32,126 bases of DNA from Verrucomicrobiota bacterium. Its GTDB lineage: Bacteria > Verrucomicrobiota > Verrucomicrobiia > Chthoniobacterales > UBA10450. Under the pieces are notes generated by a model. The model made no database searches, was not told where the DNA came from, and saw only the letters and a list, made by a program, of their open reading frames with translations. Below, one piece after another: positions 23,978 through 32,126 of the stretch; the first letter of the stretch is position 1, and each line of letters opens with the position of its first letter. Location of the stretch: positions 30,071-62,196 of the forward strand of contig QHOS01000046.1 in assembly GCA_003219415.1 (NCBI GenBank), given 5' to 3'. Position numbers and translations under genes: made by a program.

Positions 23978-26221
23978 ATGACTTCAAACGGACGTAAGAT
24001 TCAGGAACAAATACTCGCGCTTCTTGGGTCGGCCAATTATCGTCCTCTGAACAAGAGCGAACTGGCGAAAGCGCTCGGCCGGAAGAGCGGCGTGCGCATG
24101 GGTTTGAGCCAGGTGTTGCGCGATCTCGAGCGCGCGGGCGAGATCGCGCGGATCCGGAAAAATCGCTACGTTCTGCCGCCTGCAGCCGATCTGATCGCTG
24201 GCAAGCTCCACATTCACCAGGCGGGATACGGATTTCTGATTAGCGAAAAACCGGGCGAGTCAGACATTTTCATCGCGGCGGAAAACACCGGAACAGCCAT
24301 GCATGGCGACCGTGTGGTCGCGCGTATATCACCGGACGAACCTTCCGGACGAATCAAAGGGCGGCGCGAGGGGCGCGTGATTCGAATCTTGGAGCGCGCT
24401 CACGATACGATTGTCGGCACTCTCCAACGTTCGCGGAACTTTTATTATGTGGTCCCGGATGATCCGCGCATCGTGCACGACGTTTATGTGGGGCAAGTTT
24501 CTAATTCGCCGCAGGGCGAATCCGCCGTGGCGGACTTGCCTCTGGCAGCTTTTAAAATTGCGCCACAGGTTGGCGATAAAGTTGTAGTTCGTCTGGAAGC
24601 GTGGGAATCGCGCCACGTCAATCCCGAAGGTGAAATCATCGAAGTGCTCGGCCCAGCTTCGGCTCCGGGAATCGACATGCTCTCGATCATCCGGAAATAT
24701 CATCTGCCAACAGAATTTCCCAGGGACGTTTTGGACCATGCGAAAGGGATTCCTGAGACAGTCGACGCCCGGCAATTCGAGGGACGCGAAGATTTGCGCG
24801 GAGAATTCATCGTCACCGTCGATCCCGATGACGCGCGCGATTTCGACGACGCGATTCATGTTGAGAAGATCGGGGGCGGTTGGCGCCTCGGCGTCCACAT
24901 TGCTGATGTCGCCGCTTACGTAGAGCCCGACAGCCCGCTGGATCGAGAAGCGCGTCGGCGCGGAAACAGCGTTTACCTCCCGGACCGCGTGATCCCCATG
25001 TTGCCGGAGCGATTGAGCAACGGCGTCTGCAGTCTCAATCCTGGCGTCGATCGCCTGACACATTCTGTATTTATTCATTTCGACAAACACGGGAATGCAA
25101 AAAGCGCGCGCTTTGCACGCAGCCTGGTCCGAAGCGCACGCCGCCTTACGTACAAACAGGCTTACGCGATTTTGACCGCGGCACCCGGCGATCAGTTGGG
25201 CGAACGGCTGCACCTTGCCTGGGAACTCGCTGCACTATTGCGGCAGAGGCGATTCGAGCATGGCGCCCTGGACCTCGATTTCCCCGAGGTAAAAGTCTGG
25301 GTCGATAAAGACGGGCACCCAGTAAAGTTGGAACGTGTCGAGAATGATAAATCGCACCAGCTTATCGAAGAATTCATGCTGGCCGCAAACGAATCTGTCG
25401 CGCGCGAGCTGAAAAAGCGCGCGGTTCCGACCATCTATCGGATCCACGAAAATCCAGACCCAGAAAAATTGGCAGAGTTTCGCGAATTCGTGCTCGGTTT
25501 TAATTACACGGTTGGCGATGTGACTCATCGCGCGGAGCTGCAGCGATTGCTGGCGGCAACCCGTGGAAAACCGGAAGAGCAAGCGCTCAAGGTCGGTTTG
25601 CTTAAAAGTTTGAAACGCGCCCGTTACTCTCCGCAGCCGCTCGGCCATTATGGGTTGGCCAAGGCAAATTACTTGCATTTCACCAGTCCCATTCGGCGCT
25701 ACGCCGATTTGGTTGTGCATCGTGCTCTTGGTAGGGATACCGCCGGCACGAGAGGCCGTTCGGCGCGCTCGGCGGGCGCGCACCGCCATCCTGATATGGC
25801 CGAGATCGCTTCGATTGCGGAGCACATTTCAGTTACCGAACGAACCGCTGCGGACGCGGAGGTTGACGCCGTCCAAATGAAGAAACTCGAGTTTTTTCAA
25901 CGACAGCTCGATGCACACAATCCCCAGATTTTCCGAGCTTCGATTGTCGATGTCCGCAACTACGGGTTGATGGTGGAATTGCCTGATGCGCTAATCACTG
26001 GCCTTATCCATGTGTCGTCTCTGACGGACGACTTTTATCTCTTTGAGCCTGCTCGACGGCAGCTCATTGGCAGACGGTCACGCAAACGATTTAGTGTCGG
26101 CGGCGAGCTATCAGTTTTTGTGGCACGCGTTGACCTCTTTAAACGCCAGGTAGATTTCGCGATTGTCACTGCTTCTCAAGCCTTGACTAGAAAGCGTTAC
26201 TCGAAGGAACGAAAATCGTAA
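23978..26221 (+). CDS. rnr: Ribonuclease R
   Basis: Processive 3'-5' exoribonuclease that degrades structured RNA. From ATG 23978 the product has 747 residues. An N-terminal winged-helix (about 5-65; KSELAKALGRKSG) precedes cold-shock domains, the RNB catalytic domain, and a C-terminal S1 domain (about 645-735; DVRNYGLMVELPD). The catalytic acidic cluster DPDDARDFDDA carries Asp282, Asp288, Asp290 and Asp291, matching the E. coli residues 272, 278, 280, 281 at constant offset. An unusual arginine/alanine/glycine-rich segment (about residues 585-606) interrupts VVHRALG from DMAEIASIAEH. This sequence (25730-25793) begins GGTAGGG, like intergenic repeats here. A GTG at 23975 is the other possible start. 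Confidence 0.94.
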   Translation: MTSNGRKIQEQILALLGSANYRPLNKSELAKALGRKSGVRMGLSQVLRDLERAGEIARIRKNRYVLPPAADLIAGKLHIHQAGYGFLISEKPGESDIFIAAENTGTAMHGDRVVARISPDEPSGRIKGRREGRVIRILERAHDTIVGTLQRSRNFYYVVPDDPRIVHDVYVGQVSNSPQGESAVADLPLAAFKIAPQVGDKVVVRLEAWESRHVNPEGEIIEVLGPASAPGIDMLSIIRKYHLPTEFPRDVLDHAKGIPETVDARQFEGREDLRGEFIVTVDPDDARDFDDAIHVEKIGGGWRLGVHIADVAAYVEPDSPLDREARRRGNSVYLPDRVIPMLPERLSNGVCSLNPGVDRLTHSVFIHFDKHGNAKSARFARSLVRSARRLTYKQAYAILTAAPGDQLGERLHLAWELAALLRQRRFEHGALDLDFPEVKVWVDKDGHPVKLERVENDKSHQLIEEFMLAANESVARELKKRAVPTIYRIHENPDPEKLAEFREFVLGFNYTVGDVTHRAELQRLLAATRGKPEEQALKVGLLKSLKRARYSPQPLGHYGLAKANYLHFTSPIRRYADLVVHRALGRDTAGTRGRSARSAGAHRHPDMAEIASIAEHISVTERTAADAEVDAVQMKKLEFFQRQLDAHNPQIFRASIVDVRNYGLMVELPDALITGLIHVSSLTDDFYLFEPARRQLIGRRSRKRFSVGGELSVFVARVDLFKRQVDFAIVTASQALTRKRYSKERKS

Positions 26222-26355
26222 GAAGCTCAGTTTCCTTTGGTGTAAGTGATCTGCGCCAGCGCGATTTTTCGCGGACGAACTAATTTCCATAGTGGAGTAA
26301 CAAATCGCTTTGCTTCGGTTAAGGAATTCGCCAGATTGCGACTCAAAAAATACCT

Positions 26356-28428
26356 ATGAGAATCAGAATCGCGTTTATTCTAATTTCGGTAGCAATCTGC
26401 CTCGGCATGTTTACTGCCGCGCCGGCAACACTTCACACCTTCACTGTACCTGGATCGAACCGCTCTAAAAAAGTTACGATTGAGGATCCTATCCCCGCCG
26501 TCGGCAACACGCTGTCGCCAATCCGCCACCTAATCGTTGTAGTCGGGGAGAATCGGAGCTTCGACAATGTATTCGGCACGTACGTGCCATCTAGTCCAAC
26601 GCAGACAGTGTGGAACCTGCTGTCCCAGGACATCGTCCAGATCAACGGTAATATTGGAACGAACTTTGACGCGGCGGCGCAGCAGGAGGCGACCGATACA
26701 ATGACGTATGAGCTCAGTCCCACGCAAACGGGTCATTTTCAATACTTGCCGCAGCCGAGCACTACTCTCAATGCGCTGCCAACCGGGCTGTGCAACCTGG
26801 GGATCTTCTGCAGTGACATAGGGCTGGATCCAACATCGCAGGGGCTTCTGTCCACTCGAGGCACGGGCCAGCCCTTCTATGATCCTCCCGGCGCAACTCC
26901 CGTGCCCGATTGCCGCTATCCATCGGATCTACCCAATGGGCCTTACTTGCTTCTAGGCGATTCAGAATTGAACAACTGCGGTCAGCCATTCCTAGCCGAG
27001 ACCATCGCGAACACGACTTACACGAGCAACACAGGTGACCCCGTACATCGCTTCTATCAGATGTGGCAACAGTCCGACTGCTCTGTTGCCAACATTACGC
27101 CGGAAAACCCGAGCGGCTGCAAGCGCGACCTTTTCACGTGGGTCGCGGTAACCGTGGGATGGGGGTTCACCAACCCACCGATGACGAACCAGGATACCTT
27201 TCAAGGAGGTGTCGCAATGGGCTATTACAGCATGGCTGCGGGTGATTTCCCCTACTTTCTCGATCTGGCGGAGAACTACGCAATAAGCGATAACTACCAT
27301 CAGCCGGTGATGGGCGGCACTGGACCCAATTCGCAATTCCTGTTTACCGGGGACGTCTATTACTTCACGGACGCGAACGGAAATCCAGCCACGCCTGCCA
27401 GTAATCTCGTCGAGGATCCTAACCCTAGATCTGGGACTAACAATTTCTACAACAACGACCACTTTAACCTTGCGGCGGACCCGGGCAGCACAGGTGTTGC
27501 TTTCACTAACTGTTCCGATGACACGCAGCCGGGGGTTCAGCCAATCATGAGTTACCTTCAGGCCCTACCGTACCCGCCGTTCCACAACGGCAACTGCGAT
27601 TCAAACCATTGGTACCAGCTTAATAACGATTATCCCAATTATACCACGATGGGCACCATAATCAGCAACCAAGATGTGAACGAATTCCCCGCGGGACCTG
27701 CGTTTTCGATTGGACCGCAGACGATCCCGACCGTAGGCGATGCTCTTTCAGCTCACAATATCTCATGGAGATATTACGGAGGAGGTTTCAGTGTGGCGAG
27801 TAATAACCCACCATCCAACAGCCTTTACTGCGCAATTTGCAATGGATTCCAGTATGCAACCTCAATCATGACGACATCTTTGCGGCAAAACCTGGTCGAT
27901 TTGGAAGAGTTCTACACCGATGTCGCGACTAACCAGTTGCCAGCGGTTTCCTTCCTCAAGCCCGACGTGCTGCTCGACGGTCATCCCGGCACCTCGACGC
28001 CTGCATTGTTCGAGGCATTCGTGCGCAAAATAGTAAATAGCGTAAGAGCGAACAATCAGCTGTGGAGCGACACAGCCATCCTAATCACATTTGATGAAAG
28101 CGGTGGCCTGTACGATTCGGGGTACATTCAGCCCATCGATTTCTTCGGTGATGGGCCGCGCACGGTTTTGATCGCGGTGTCGCCTTTTGCCAAGCACGGT
28201 CACGTCGATCACACTTATGCCGATCACGCATCGATTCTGAAGTTCATGGAATGGAATTGGACTTTGCCACCATTGTCCTCACGCAGCCGTGATAATTTGC
28301 CCAACCCGGTTTCCGCGCAGAATGCTCCGTATTTTCCGCTTAACAGCCCGGCGATTGGTGATCTCCGAACGATGTTCACGTTTCCGCGCCCAACTCCGAC
28401 GCCTCGCCCTACTCCCACGCCCCGTTGA
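26356..28428 (+). CDS. Secreted phosphoesterase (phospholipase C/acid phosphatase family)
   Basis: A 690-residue exported enzyme of the PF04185-type phosphoesterase family (alkaline phosphatase-like core) that cuts phosphate esters such as phosphocholine lipids. The signal peptide is about residues 1-22 (IAFILISVAICLGMFTAA). The motif IVVVGENRSFDNVFGTYVP (60-78) contains the conserved Glu65-Asn66 and Asp70 of the metal site. Later motifs are GTGPNSQFLFTGD, then ILITFDESGGLYD and YADHASILKFMEWNW near the end. Three or more cysteine pairs may form disulfides outside the cell. The last 12 residues are the tandem PTPRPTPTPR tail from two near-repeats (28391-28424). Which ester is cut is not known. 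Confidence 0.88.
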   Translation: MRIRIAFILISVAICLGMFTAAPATLHTFTVPGSNRSKKVTIEDPIPAVGNTLSPIRHLIVVVGENRSFDNVFGTYVPSSPTQTVWNLLSQDIVQINGNIGTNFDAAAQQEATDTMTYELSPTQTGHFQYLPQPSTTLNALPTGLCNLGIFCSDIGLDPTSQGLLSTRGTGQPFYDPPGATPVPDCRYPSDLPNGPYLLLGDSELNNCGQPFLAETIANTTYTSNTGDPVHRFYQMWQQSDCSVANITPENPSGCKRDLFTWVAVTVGWGFTNPPMTNQDTFQGGVAMGYYSMAAGDFPYFLDLAENYAISDNYHQPVMGGTGPNSQFLFTGDVYYFTDANGNPATPASNLVEDPNPRSGTNNFYNNDHFNLAADPGSTGVAFTNCSDDTQPGVQPIMSYLQALPYPPFHNGNCDSNHWYQLNNDYPNYTTMGTIISNQDVNEFPAGPAFSIGPQTIPTVGDALSAHNISWRYYGGGFSVASNNPPSNSLYCAICNGFQYATSIMTTSLRQNLVDLEEFYTDVATNQLPAVSFLKPDVLLDGHPGTSTPALFEAFVRKIVNSVRANNQLWSDTAILITFDESGGLYDSGYIQPIDFFGDGPRTVLIAVSPFAKHGHVDHTYADHASILKFMEWNWTLPPLSSRSRDNLPNPVSAQNAPYFPLNSPAIGDLRTMFTFPRPTPTPRPTPTPR

Positions 28429-28481
28429 TCCGGAGCGAAAAAACGCTGTGCGATTGTTCGATTTCCCCTGGGGAGCGCCGA

Positions 28482-28512
28482 ACCCGTCGTTTACAATCGC
28501 GATGCGACGGGT
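28482..28512. repeat. Stem-loop after the phosphoesterase gene
   Basis: ACCCGTCG (28482-28489) pairs with CGACGGGT (28505-28512) over a 15-base loop. CGACGGGT appears again at 28604-28611. The gap 28429-28651 otherwise shows no coding sequence. A weak terminator is possible, but no T-run follows. Confidence 0.35.
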
Positions 28513-28651
28513 GTTCATTTCGCTAAACATCCAGAGACACGCGAGGAAATCGCTGCTGCACAGCCGGCCATGGAAGTTTGTCCCTATGCTCGCTATTGGA
28601 AACGACGGGTGAAATTTGCGACTCTGGCGAATCACCGCTACAAGAGTTGCC

Positions 28652-29818
28652 ATGACCGAAGCTATAGCCACCGCTGCCGTTGCTCCCCCACGCTACACGC
28701 GGGCAAACCCCTTCCCTGCTCGTCTTGTTGTTAATCGTCGTCTCAGCGGTCCGGAATCTGAGAAGGACACGCGGCATTTCGAGCTCGATCTGACGGAATG
28801 GGGGTTGAGCTTCGAAGTTGGCGATTCACTGGCGGTTTATCCAACCAACGACCCACAGTTGGTCGATGAAATCATCCATGCGCTCGGCGCGACCGGCGAT
28901 GAACAAGTCCCGCGGCCCAGGGGGGAACCAACCACATTGCGCGAAGCGTTGCTGCGCGATTACAGCATCACGCAGCCTACGCCGAAGTTTTTGAGGGCCA
29001 TTGCCGAGCGAGCTTCCGCTGCGCCTACCCTGGGGTACCTTCTCGCGCCAGACCGCAAACACGACCTTGAGACTTACCTTTGGGGGATGGAAATAATCGA
29101 TTTCCTCCTGGATCATCCTTCTGCCCGTTTCGCGCCGGAAGACTTTGTGGGCTTACTGACGAAATTACAGCCGAGACTTTATTCAGTGGCCTCGAGCTTA
29201 AGGGCCTACCCCGACCAGGTGCACTTCATCGTGGATGTTGTCCGTTATGAAAGCAATGGCCGGGTCCGCAAAGGGGTTGCCTCATCCTTTCTTGCGGAAC
29301 GCGCTGATGACGTGCCGGTGCCCGTTTTTCCGAGTGTGGCAAAACACTTCCACTTGCCGGAGGACGCTGCTACTCCAATCATCATGGTTGGCCCCGGAAC
29401 TGGAGTGGCGCCGTTCCGCGCGTATTTGCAGCAGCGCAGAGCGACCGGAGCAACAGGAAAGAACTGGCTCTTTTTTGGGTCGCAGCATCAAAGGTGCGAT
29501 TTTGCCTACGGCGAGGAATTCGAGGCGTTCAAGAAAGAAGGGCTTCTCACACGCCTCGATTGCGCATGGTCGCGCGATCAAGCCAAGAAGATTTATGTCC
29601 AACATCAGATGAACGACAATGCTGCAGAAATTTGGAAATGGCTCGAGGGCGAGGGCGCCCACTTTTTCGTGTGCGGCGACGCGAAGCGAATGGCGAAGGA
29701 TGTCGATGCGACGCTGCGAAAAATCGTGCAGGAGCAGGGCGGTAAAACCGTTGATCAAGCCAATGAGTACGTTGAGAAGCTCAAAAGCGACAAGCGTTAC
29801 AAGCGCGATGTTTACTGA
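28652..29818 (+). CDS. CysJ-like flavoprotein reductase without flavodoxin domain
   Basis: A 388-residue FAD/NAD(P)H-dependent reductase matching the C-terminal half of the sulfite reductase flavoprotein (CysJ) and cytochrome P450 reductase. ATG 28652 is chosen because the earlier codons of the open frame (from 28616) lack similarity. The FAD-binding domain contains the SxxxP-like start, RLYSVASS (175-182) and GVASSFL (208-214). The NADP domain has GPGTGVAPFR (247-256), the LFFGSQHQRCDFAYGEE segment, and ends with the DANEYV-type tail and KRYKRDVY, with the terminal aromatic residue that stacks on the flavin. E. coli CysJ is about 600 residues with an N-terminal flavodoxin domain, which is absent here. 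No cysI is nearby. The electron acceptor is not known. Confidence 0.87.
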   Translation: MTEAIATAAVAPPRYTRANPFPARLVVNRRLSGPESEKDTRHFELDLTEWGLSFEVGDSLAVYPTNDPQLVDEIIHALGATGDEQVPRPRGEPTTLREALLRDYSITQPTPKFLRAIAERASAAPTLGYLLAPDRKHDLETYLWGMEIIDFLLDHPSARFAPEDFVGLLTKLQPRLYSVASSLRAYPDQVHFIVDVVRYESNGRVRKGVASSFLAERADDVPVPVFPSVAKHFHLPEDAATPIIMVGPGTGVAPFRAYLQQRRATGATGKNWLFFGSQHQRCDFAYGEEFEAFKKEGLLTRLDCAWSRDQAKKIYVQHQMNDNAAEIWKWLEGEGAHFFVCGDAKRMAKDVDATLRKIVQEQGGKTVDQANEYVEKLKSDKRYKRDVY

Positions 29819-29819
29819 G

Positions 29820-29904
29820 AATGACGAAGCACGAATGTCGAATGACGAAGGAATGACTAAATGGAAAAAGTAAACGGTTCCATGTGCATTCGGATTTCGT
29901 CATT
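29820..29904. repeat. AATGACGAA repeat element
   Basis: AATGACGAAG occurs twice in direct orientation (29820-29829 and 29841-29850), 21 bases apart. TTCGTCATT (29896-29904) is its inverse. Together these form a palindromic intergenic element between the reductase and sufT. It is probably a dispersed repeat of the same general kind as others here, but a different family. Confidence 0.55.
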
Positions 29905-29928
29905 TTCTTCATTTGTGGCATAGTAAGA

Positions 29929-29935
29929 GGGAGGG
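29929..29935 (+). promoter_or_regulatory. Strong ribosome binding site of sufT
   Basis: GGGAGGG lies 9 bases before ATG 29945. It is one of the clearest Shine-Dalgarno-like sites in the window, where many genes have none. Confidence 0.55.
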
Positions 29936-29944
29936 CTTAAAGCG

Positions 29945-30499
29945 ATGTACGAGAACACTGAATTCACATTGAGCCGCGATTGCGAAGCGATCCAGATTCC
30001 CAGCGGGCAAAAGACAACGATCCCGGCTGGGAGTCAGGGAGTGATCACCCAGAGCCTGGGTGGCAGCTACACGATCGCCACGTACCAAGGTCTGGCGCGA
30101 ATCGCGGAGAAGGATCTTGATGCTCTGGGGCTTGAAAAACCTCAGGCGCAACAAACTCAAAAGCCCCTCCGGACAACAAACGGCGAAGTTTCGGAGGAAG
30201 ATGTCTGGAATCAGCTTCGGCAGTGTTACGACCCGGAAATTCCGGTCAACATTGTCGATCTTGGTCTGGTTTACGATTGCCGCCTAATCAAAAAGGATGA
30301 TGGCGGCGCCCGCGTAGAAGTGAAAATGACGCTCACGGCGCCTGGTTGCGGCATGGGACCAGCCATTGCGCACGACGCTCAGAGCAAGATTTTGTCGATC
30401 GACGGCGTGGATGAAGCAGATGTCCAGCTGGTCTGGGATCCGCCCTGGAATCAAAACATGATCAGCGAAGCGGGCCGGATGAAGCTCGGAATGATTTGA
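29945..30499 (+). CDS. sufT: SufT, MIP18/DUF59-type Fe-S assembly factor
   Basis: A 184-residue protein. Residues 1-60 form the SufT-specific beta-rich lead: CEAIQIPSGQKTTIPAG, then SYTIATYQGLARI. A linker (LEKPQAQQTQK) leads to the DUF59/MIP18 domain (about 80-184), with the DPE motif (Asp96-Pro97-Glu98), VDLGLVYD, and the reactive Cys135 in TAPGCGMG. It ends WDPPWNQNMISEAGR. SufT assists maturation of Fe-S proteins, alongside SUF. No other suf gene is in the window; the SufR-like gene at 6.5 kb is far away. The Cys may be a cluster or target ligand. Confidence 0.92.
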   Translation: MYENTEFTLSRDCEAIQIPSGQKTTIPAGSQGVITQSLGGSYTIATYQGLARIAEKDLDALGLEKPQAQQTQKPLRTTNGEVSEEDVWNQLRQCYDPEIPVNIVDLGLVYDCRLIKKDDGGARVEVKMTLTAPGCGMGPAIAHDAQSKILSIDGVDEADVQLVWDPPWNQNMISEAGRMKLGMI

Positions 30500-30620
30500 A
30501 TTCCTTCTAATTTTCCAATCGCACGGGTCAGTTAGCCGGTTGCGTCGCACGCTAGTGGAGTTAGCGCATCTCTCGCGTATTAGGCTTGTTTATTTTCCTC
30601 CCATTAGATAAAAACGTCGC

Positions 30621-31382
30621 ATGCCTGCGACGATTGGCACCGAAACCACGCGCGAAGGTCTGTTCGCCTCCACTCGCTGGACGATGGTCATCGATGCTGG
30701 TGAATCGCAAACACCGCCTGCCCAAGCGCTAAGCGCGCTCTCGGAACTGTGCCGGATTTATTGGCGACCAATCTTTCTGTTCCTGCGACGCCAAGGCTCA
30801 AACCCAGACGATGCGCAAGATCTGACGCAAGGCTTTTTCGCGCATTTGATCGAGTCACGGGCTTACGCCCGGGCCGATCCCGAGAAGGGACGTTTCCGTT
30901 CCTTTCTAGTCGGCGCACTCAAACATTTCTTGGCCCACGCGCGCGCTCACGACCGAAGGCAGAAGCGCGGCGGAGGCATGATTTTAGGGCAGCTCGACAC
31001 GGCCGCGATCGCCGAGGCGGATGCACGAGCCGTGAGCTTGCAGACCTGGAGTGCTGAACGCGTTTATGAGCGCGAATGGGCAGAGACGCTGCTCCGGCGG
31101 GCACTGGACCGGCTTGCGGAGGAATGCGCGCTCGCGGGAAAGGATGAGCTGTTCAAGCAGTTGAACTCACACCTTTCGGTCTCCAGCGAAGCGACAGTTC
31201 CATACGAAGAAATGTCTCTAAGGCTGGGCCGGCCGGTCACAACACTGCGCAGCGATGTGGCTCGGCTGCGCTCGAGGTATCGCGCGATTTTGCGGGAGGA
31301 AGTGGGTGGCACCGTGGCGGAAGCGTCCGAGGTTGACTCGGAGCTGCGACATCTTTGCAAAGTTCTGGCGGCGGCCGATTAA
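30621..31382 (+). CDS. ECF-type sigma-70 family RNA polymerase sigma factor
   Basis: A 253-residue sigma factor with two main regions. Sigma region 2 is about residues 45-105: ELCRIYWRPIFLFLRRQGSNPDDAQDLTQGFFAHLIE, then GRFRSFLVGALKHFLAHARA. Region 4 is about 165-225, ending LRSDVARLRSRYRAILREEV. The FASTRWTMVI start is characteristic of sigma factors linked with Ser/Thr kinases in Planctomycetes, Verrucomicrobia and Acidobacteria. The stop TAA (31380-31382) shares a base with the kinase ATG (31382), so translation is coupled. The kinase may phosphorylate the sigma factor, but no target residue is clear. No anti-sigma gene is visible. Confidence 0.9.
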   Translation: MPATIGTETTREGLFASTRWTMVIDAGESQTPPAQALSALSELCRIYWRPIFLFLRRQGSNPDDAQDLTQGFFAHLIESRAYARADPEKGRFRSFLVGALKHFLAHARAHDRRQKRGGGMILGQLDTAAIAEADARAVSLQTWSAERVYEREWAETLLRRALDRLAEECALAGKDELFKQLNSHLSVSSEATVPYEEMSLRLGRPVTTLRSDVARLRSRYRAILREEVGGTVAEASEVDSELRHLCKVLAAAD

Positions 31383-32126
31383 TGCGGGCACAGGCGACTA
31401 GCGCGGCGGTCTGTCCTGATTGCGGGACACGGCTGGAGGGAGGATTCTCCCGCAATCTCGGGCGCTGCATGATTTGCCTGCTGCGCGTCGGATTCGACGA
31501 CGCGGAAGAACCTGATGAAACATTGTCCGCTCCCGTAAAGGATCGACTCGGGATCTACAGGATCGAGCGACGCGACGACGGGACGCATTGGGAACTCGGC
31601 CACGGCGCCATGGGAGTGACGTATCGCGCGGTTGACACCTCGCTCAAACGACCGGTTGCGCTGAAGCTCATCGATTCGGAATGGGCGAAACGCGGAGCGG
31701 AAGCACGTGAACGGTTCATGCGCGAAGCACGAACGGCCGCATCTTTGCGGCATCCAAATGTTGCGACCGTCTACCATTTCGGTATCCGCGAAGAGAACGG
31801 GCAGTGTTTCTGCGCGATGGAACTGGTGGAAGGTGAAACGCTGGAGATGCTTGTTCGCCGCACCGGTCCGCTCGACGCGCTCACAACCATCGACATCGCC
31901 TTGCAGGTCAGCAGCGCACTGGCCGCAGCGGAAAAGCAAGGCCTGGTGCACCGGGATTTGAAGCCGGCGAATTTGATGTTGGTCGCCGCCGCGCCGGATG
32001 CGAACGATTCGAGTCCCGGCAAATCCGAAAAAGCTGAGACCGTCGTAAAGGTGATCGATTTCGGCGTGGCGAAAGCACTTGTGGAAAAGCCGGATGCGAT
32101 GGGCTTGACGCACGGAGGATTTGTCG
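31382..32126 (+). CDS. Serine/threonine protein kinase with N-terminal zinc ribbon, truncated by window end
   Basis: Open from ATG 31382 to the last base; 248 codons are seen. A zinc-ribbon-like CPDC...CMIC set (Cys11, Cys14, Cys29, Cys32) opens the protein. The kinase domain follows: glycine loop LGHGAMG (72-78), ATP Lys95 (VALKLID), helix-C Glu115 (REARTAASL), the catalytic HRDLKPAN (His190-Asp192), and DFG (Asp226-Gly228). All key residues are intact, so this should be an active kinase. The rest of the kinase and any sensor or membrane domain lie beyond the window. It overlaps the sigma gene by one base (TAATG). Confidence 0.93.
   Translation, partial: MRAQATSAAVCPDCGTRLEGGFSRNLGRCMICLLRVGFDDAEEPDETLSAPVKDRLGIYRIERRDDGTHWELGHGAMGVTYRAVDTSLKRPVALKLIDSEWAKRGAEARERFMREARTAASLRHPNVATVYHFGIREENGQCFCAMELVEGETLEMLVRRTGPLDALTTIDIALQVSSALAAAEKQGLVHRDLKPANLMLVAAAPDANDSSPGKSEKAETVVKVIDFGVAKALVEKPDAMGLTHGGFV

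Noticed and set aside
24329-25213. A long minus-strand open frame opposite rnr
   Set aside because: The plus strand encodes a complete RNase R with catalytic residues in place; the antisense frame has no domain.
31379-32113. A 244-codon minus-strand open frame at the end of the window
   Set aside because: It is antisense to the kinase gene, whose motifs (HRDLKPAN, DFG) are unmistakable on the plus strand.
1-32126. CRISPR array, tRNA, rRNA, transposase or phage genes
   Set aside because: I looked for regular spaced repeats, cloverleaf-like sequences and mobile-element proteins and saw none.

Overview
The window is ordinary-looking chromosome from a Gram-negative bacterium. My best guess is the Verrucomicrobiota, possibly a soil Chthoniobacterales-type lineage. 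This is inferred from gene content: an ExbB with a signal peptide, folP-cdaA followed by a tiny CdaR, a flavodoxin-less CysJ-like reductase, SufT, a sigma factor paired with a zinc-ribbon Ser/Thr kinase, and several kinds of intergenic palindrome. There is no 16S gene to confirm it. I found no tRNA, rRNA, CRISPR array, transposase, integrase or phage module.

Layout. 1-5 kb (+): the end of a rhodanese gene, glutaryl-CoA dehydrogenase, an SCP2-type thiolase that has lost its GHP active-site loop, a small unknown protein, a VOC protein and lysine 2,3-aminomutase. These suggest lysine/glutaryl-CoA metabolism. 5-9.3 kb (+): a secreted M23 peptidase-like protein, a SufR-like regulator and the maltosyltransferase GlgE. 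9.4-13 kb (+): a tight ExbB-ExbD-TPR operon for an energised envelope complex, meeting head-on a secreted beta-propeller gene (-). 14.2-17.7 kb (+): a class V aminotransferase, two secreted NTF2-like proteins and, between them, an ABC exporter ATPase with no permease.

17.7-23.9 kb is mostly on the minus strand: an SDR-like protein, scpA, rodA, then folP-cdaA-mini-cdaR and a PEBP-family protein. It covers chromosome organisation, cell-wall elongation, folate and c-di-AMP. A SprT-like metalloprotein lies inside on the plus strand. 24-32 kb (+): RNase R, a large secreted phosphoesterase, a CysJ-like reductase, SufT, then an ECF-type sigma factor whose stop codon overlaps the start of a Ser/Thr kinase cut by the window end.

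Most useful observations: (1) the thiolase with an in-frame loss of its catalytic GHPxGxTG loop; (2) a roughly 49-residue CdaR-like membrane anchor without YbbR domains, encoded in another frame over the 3' end of cdaA; (3) palindromic repeats of several families in many gaps, one possibly inserted in frame in RNase R; (4) the sigma factor-kinase pair. I did not find a clearly new multi-gene defence or mobile system here.
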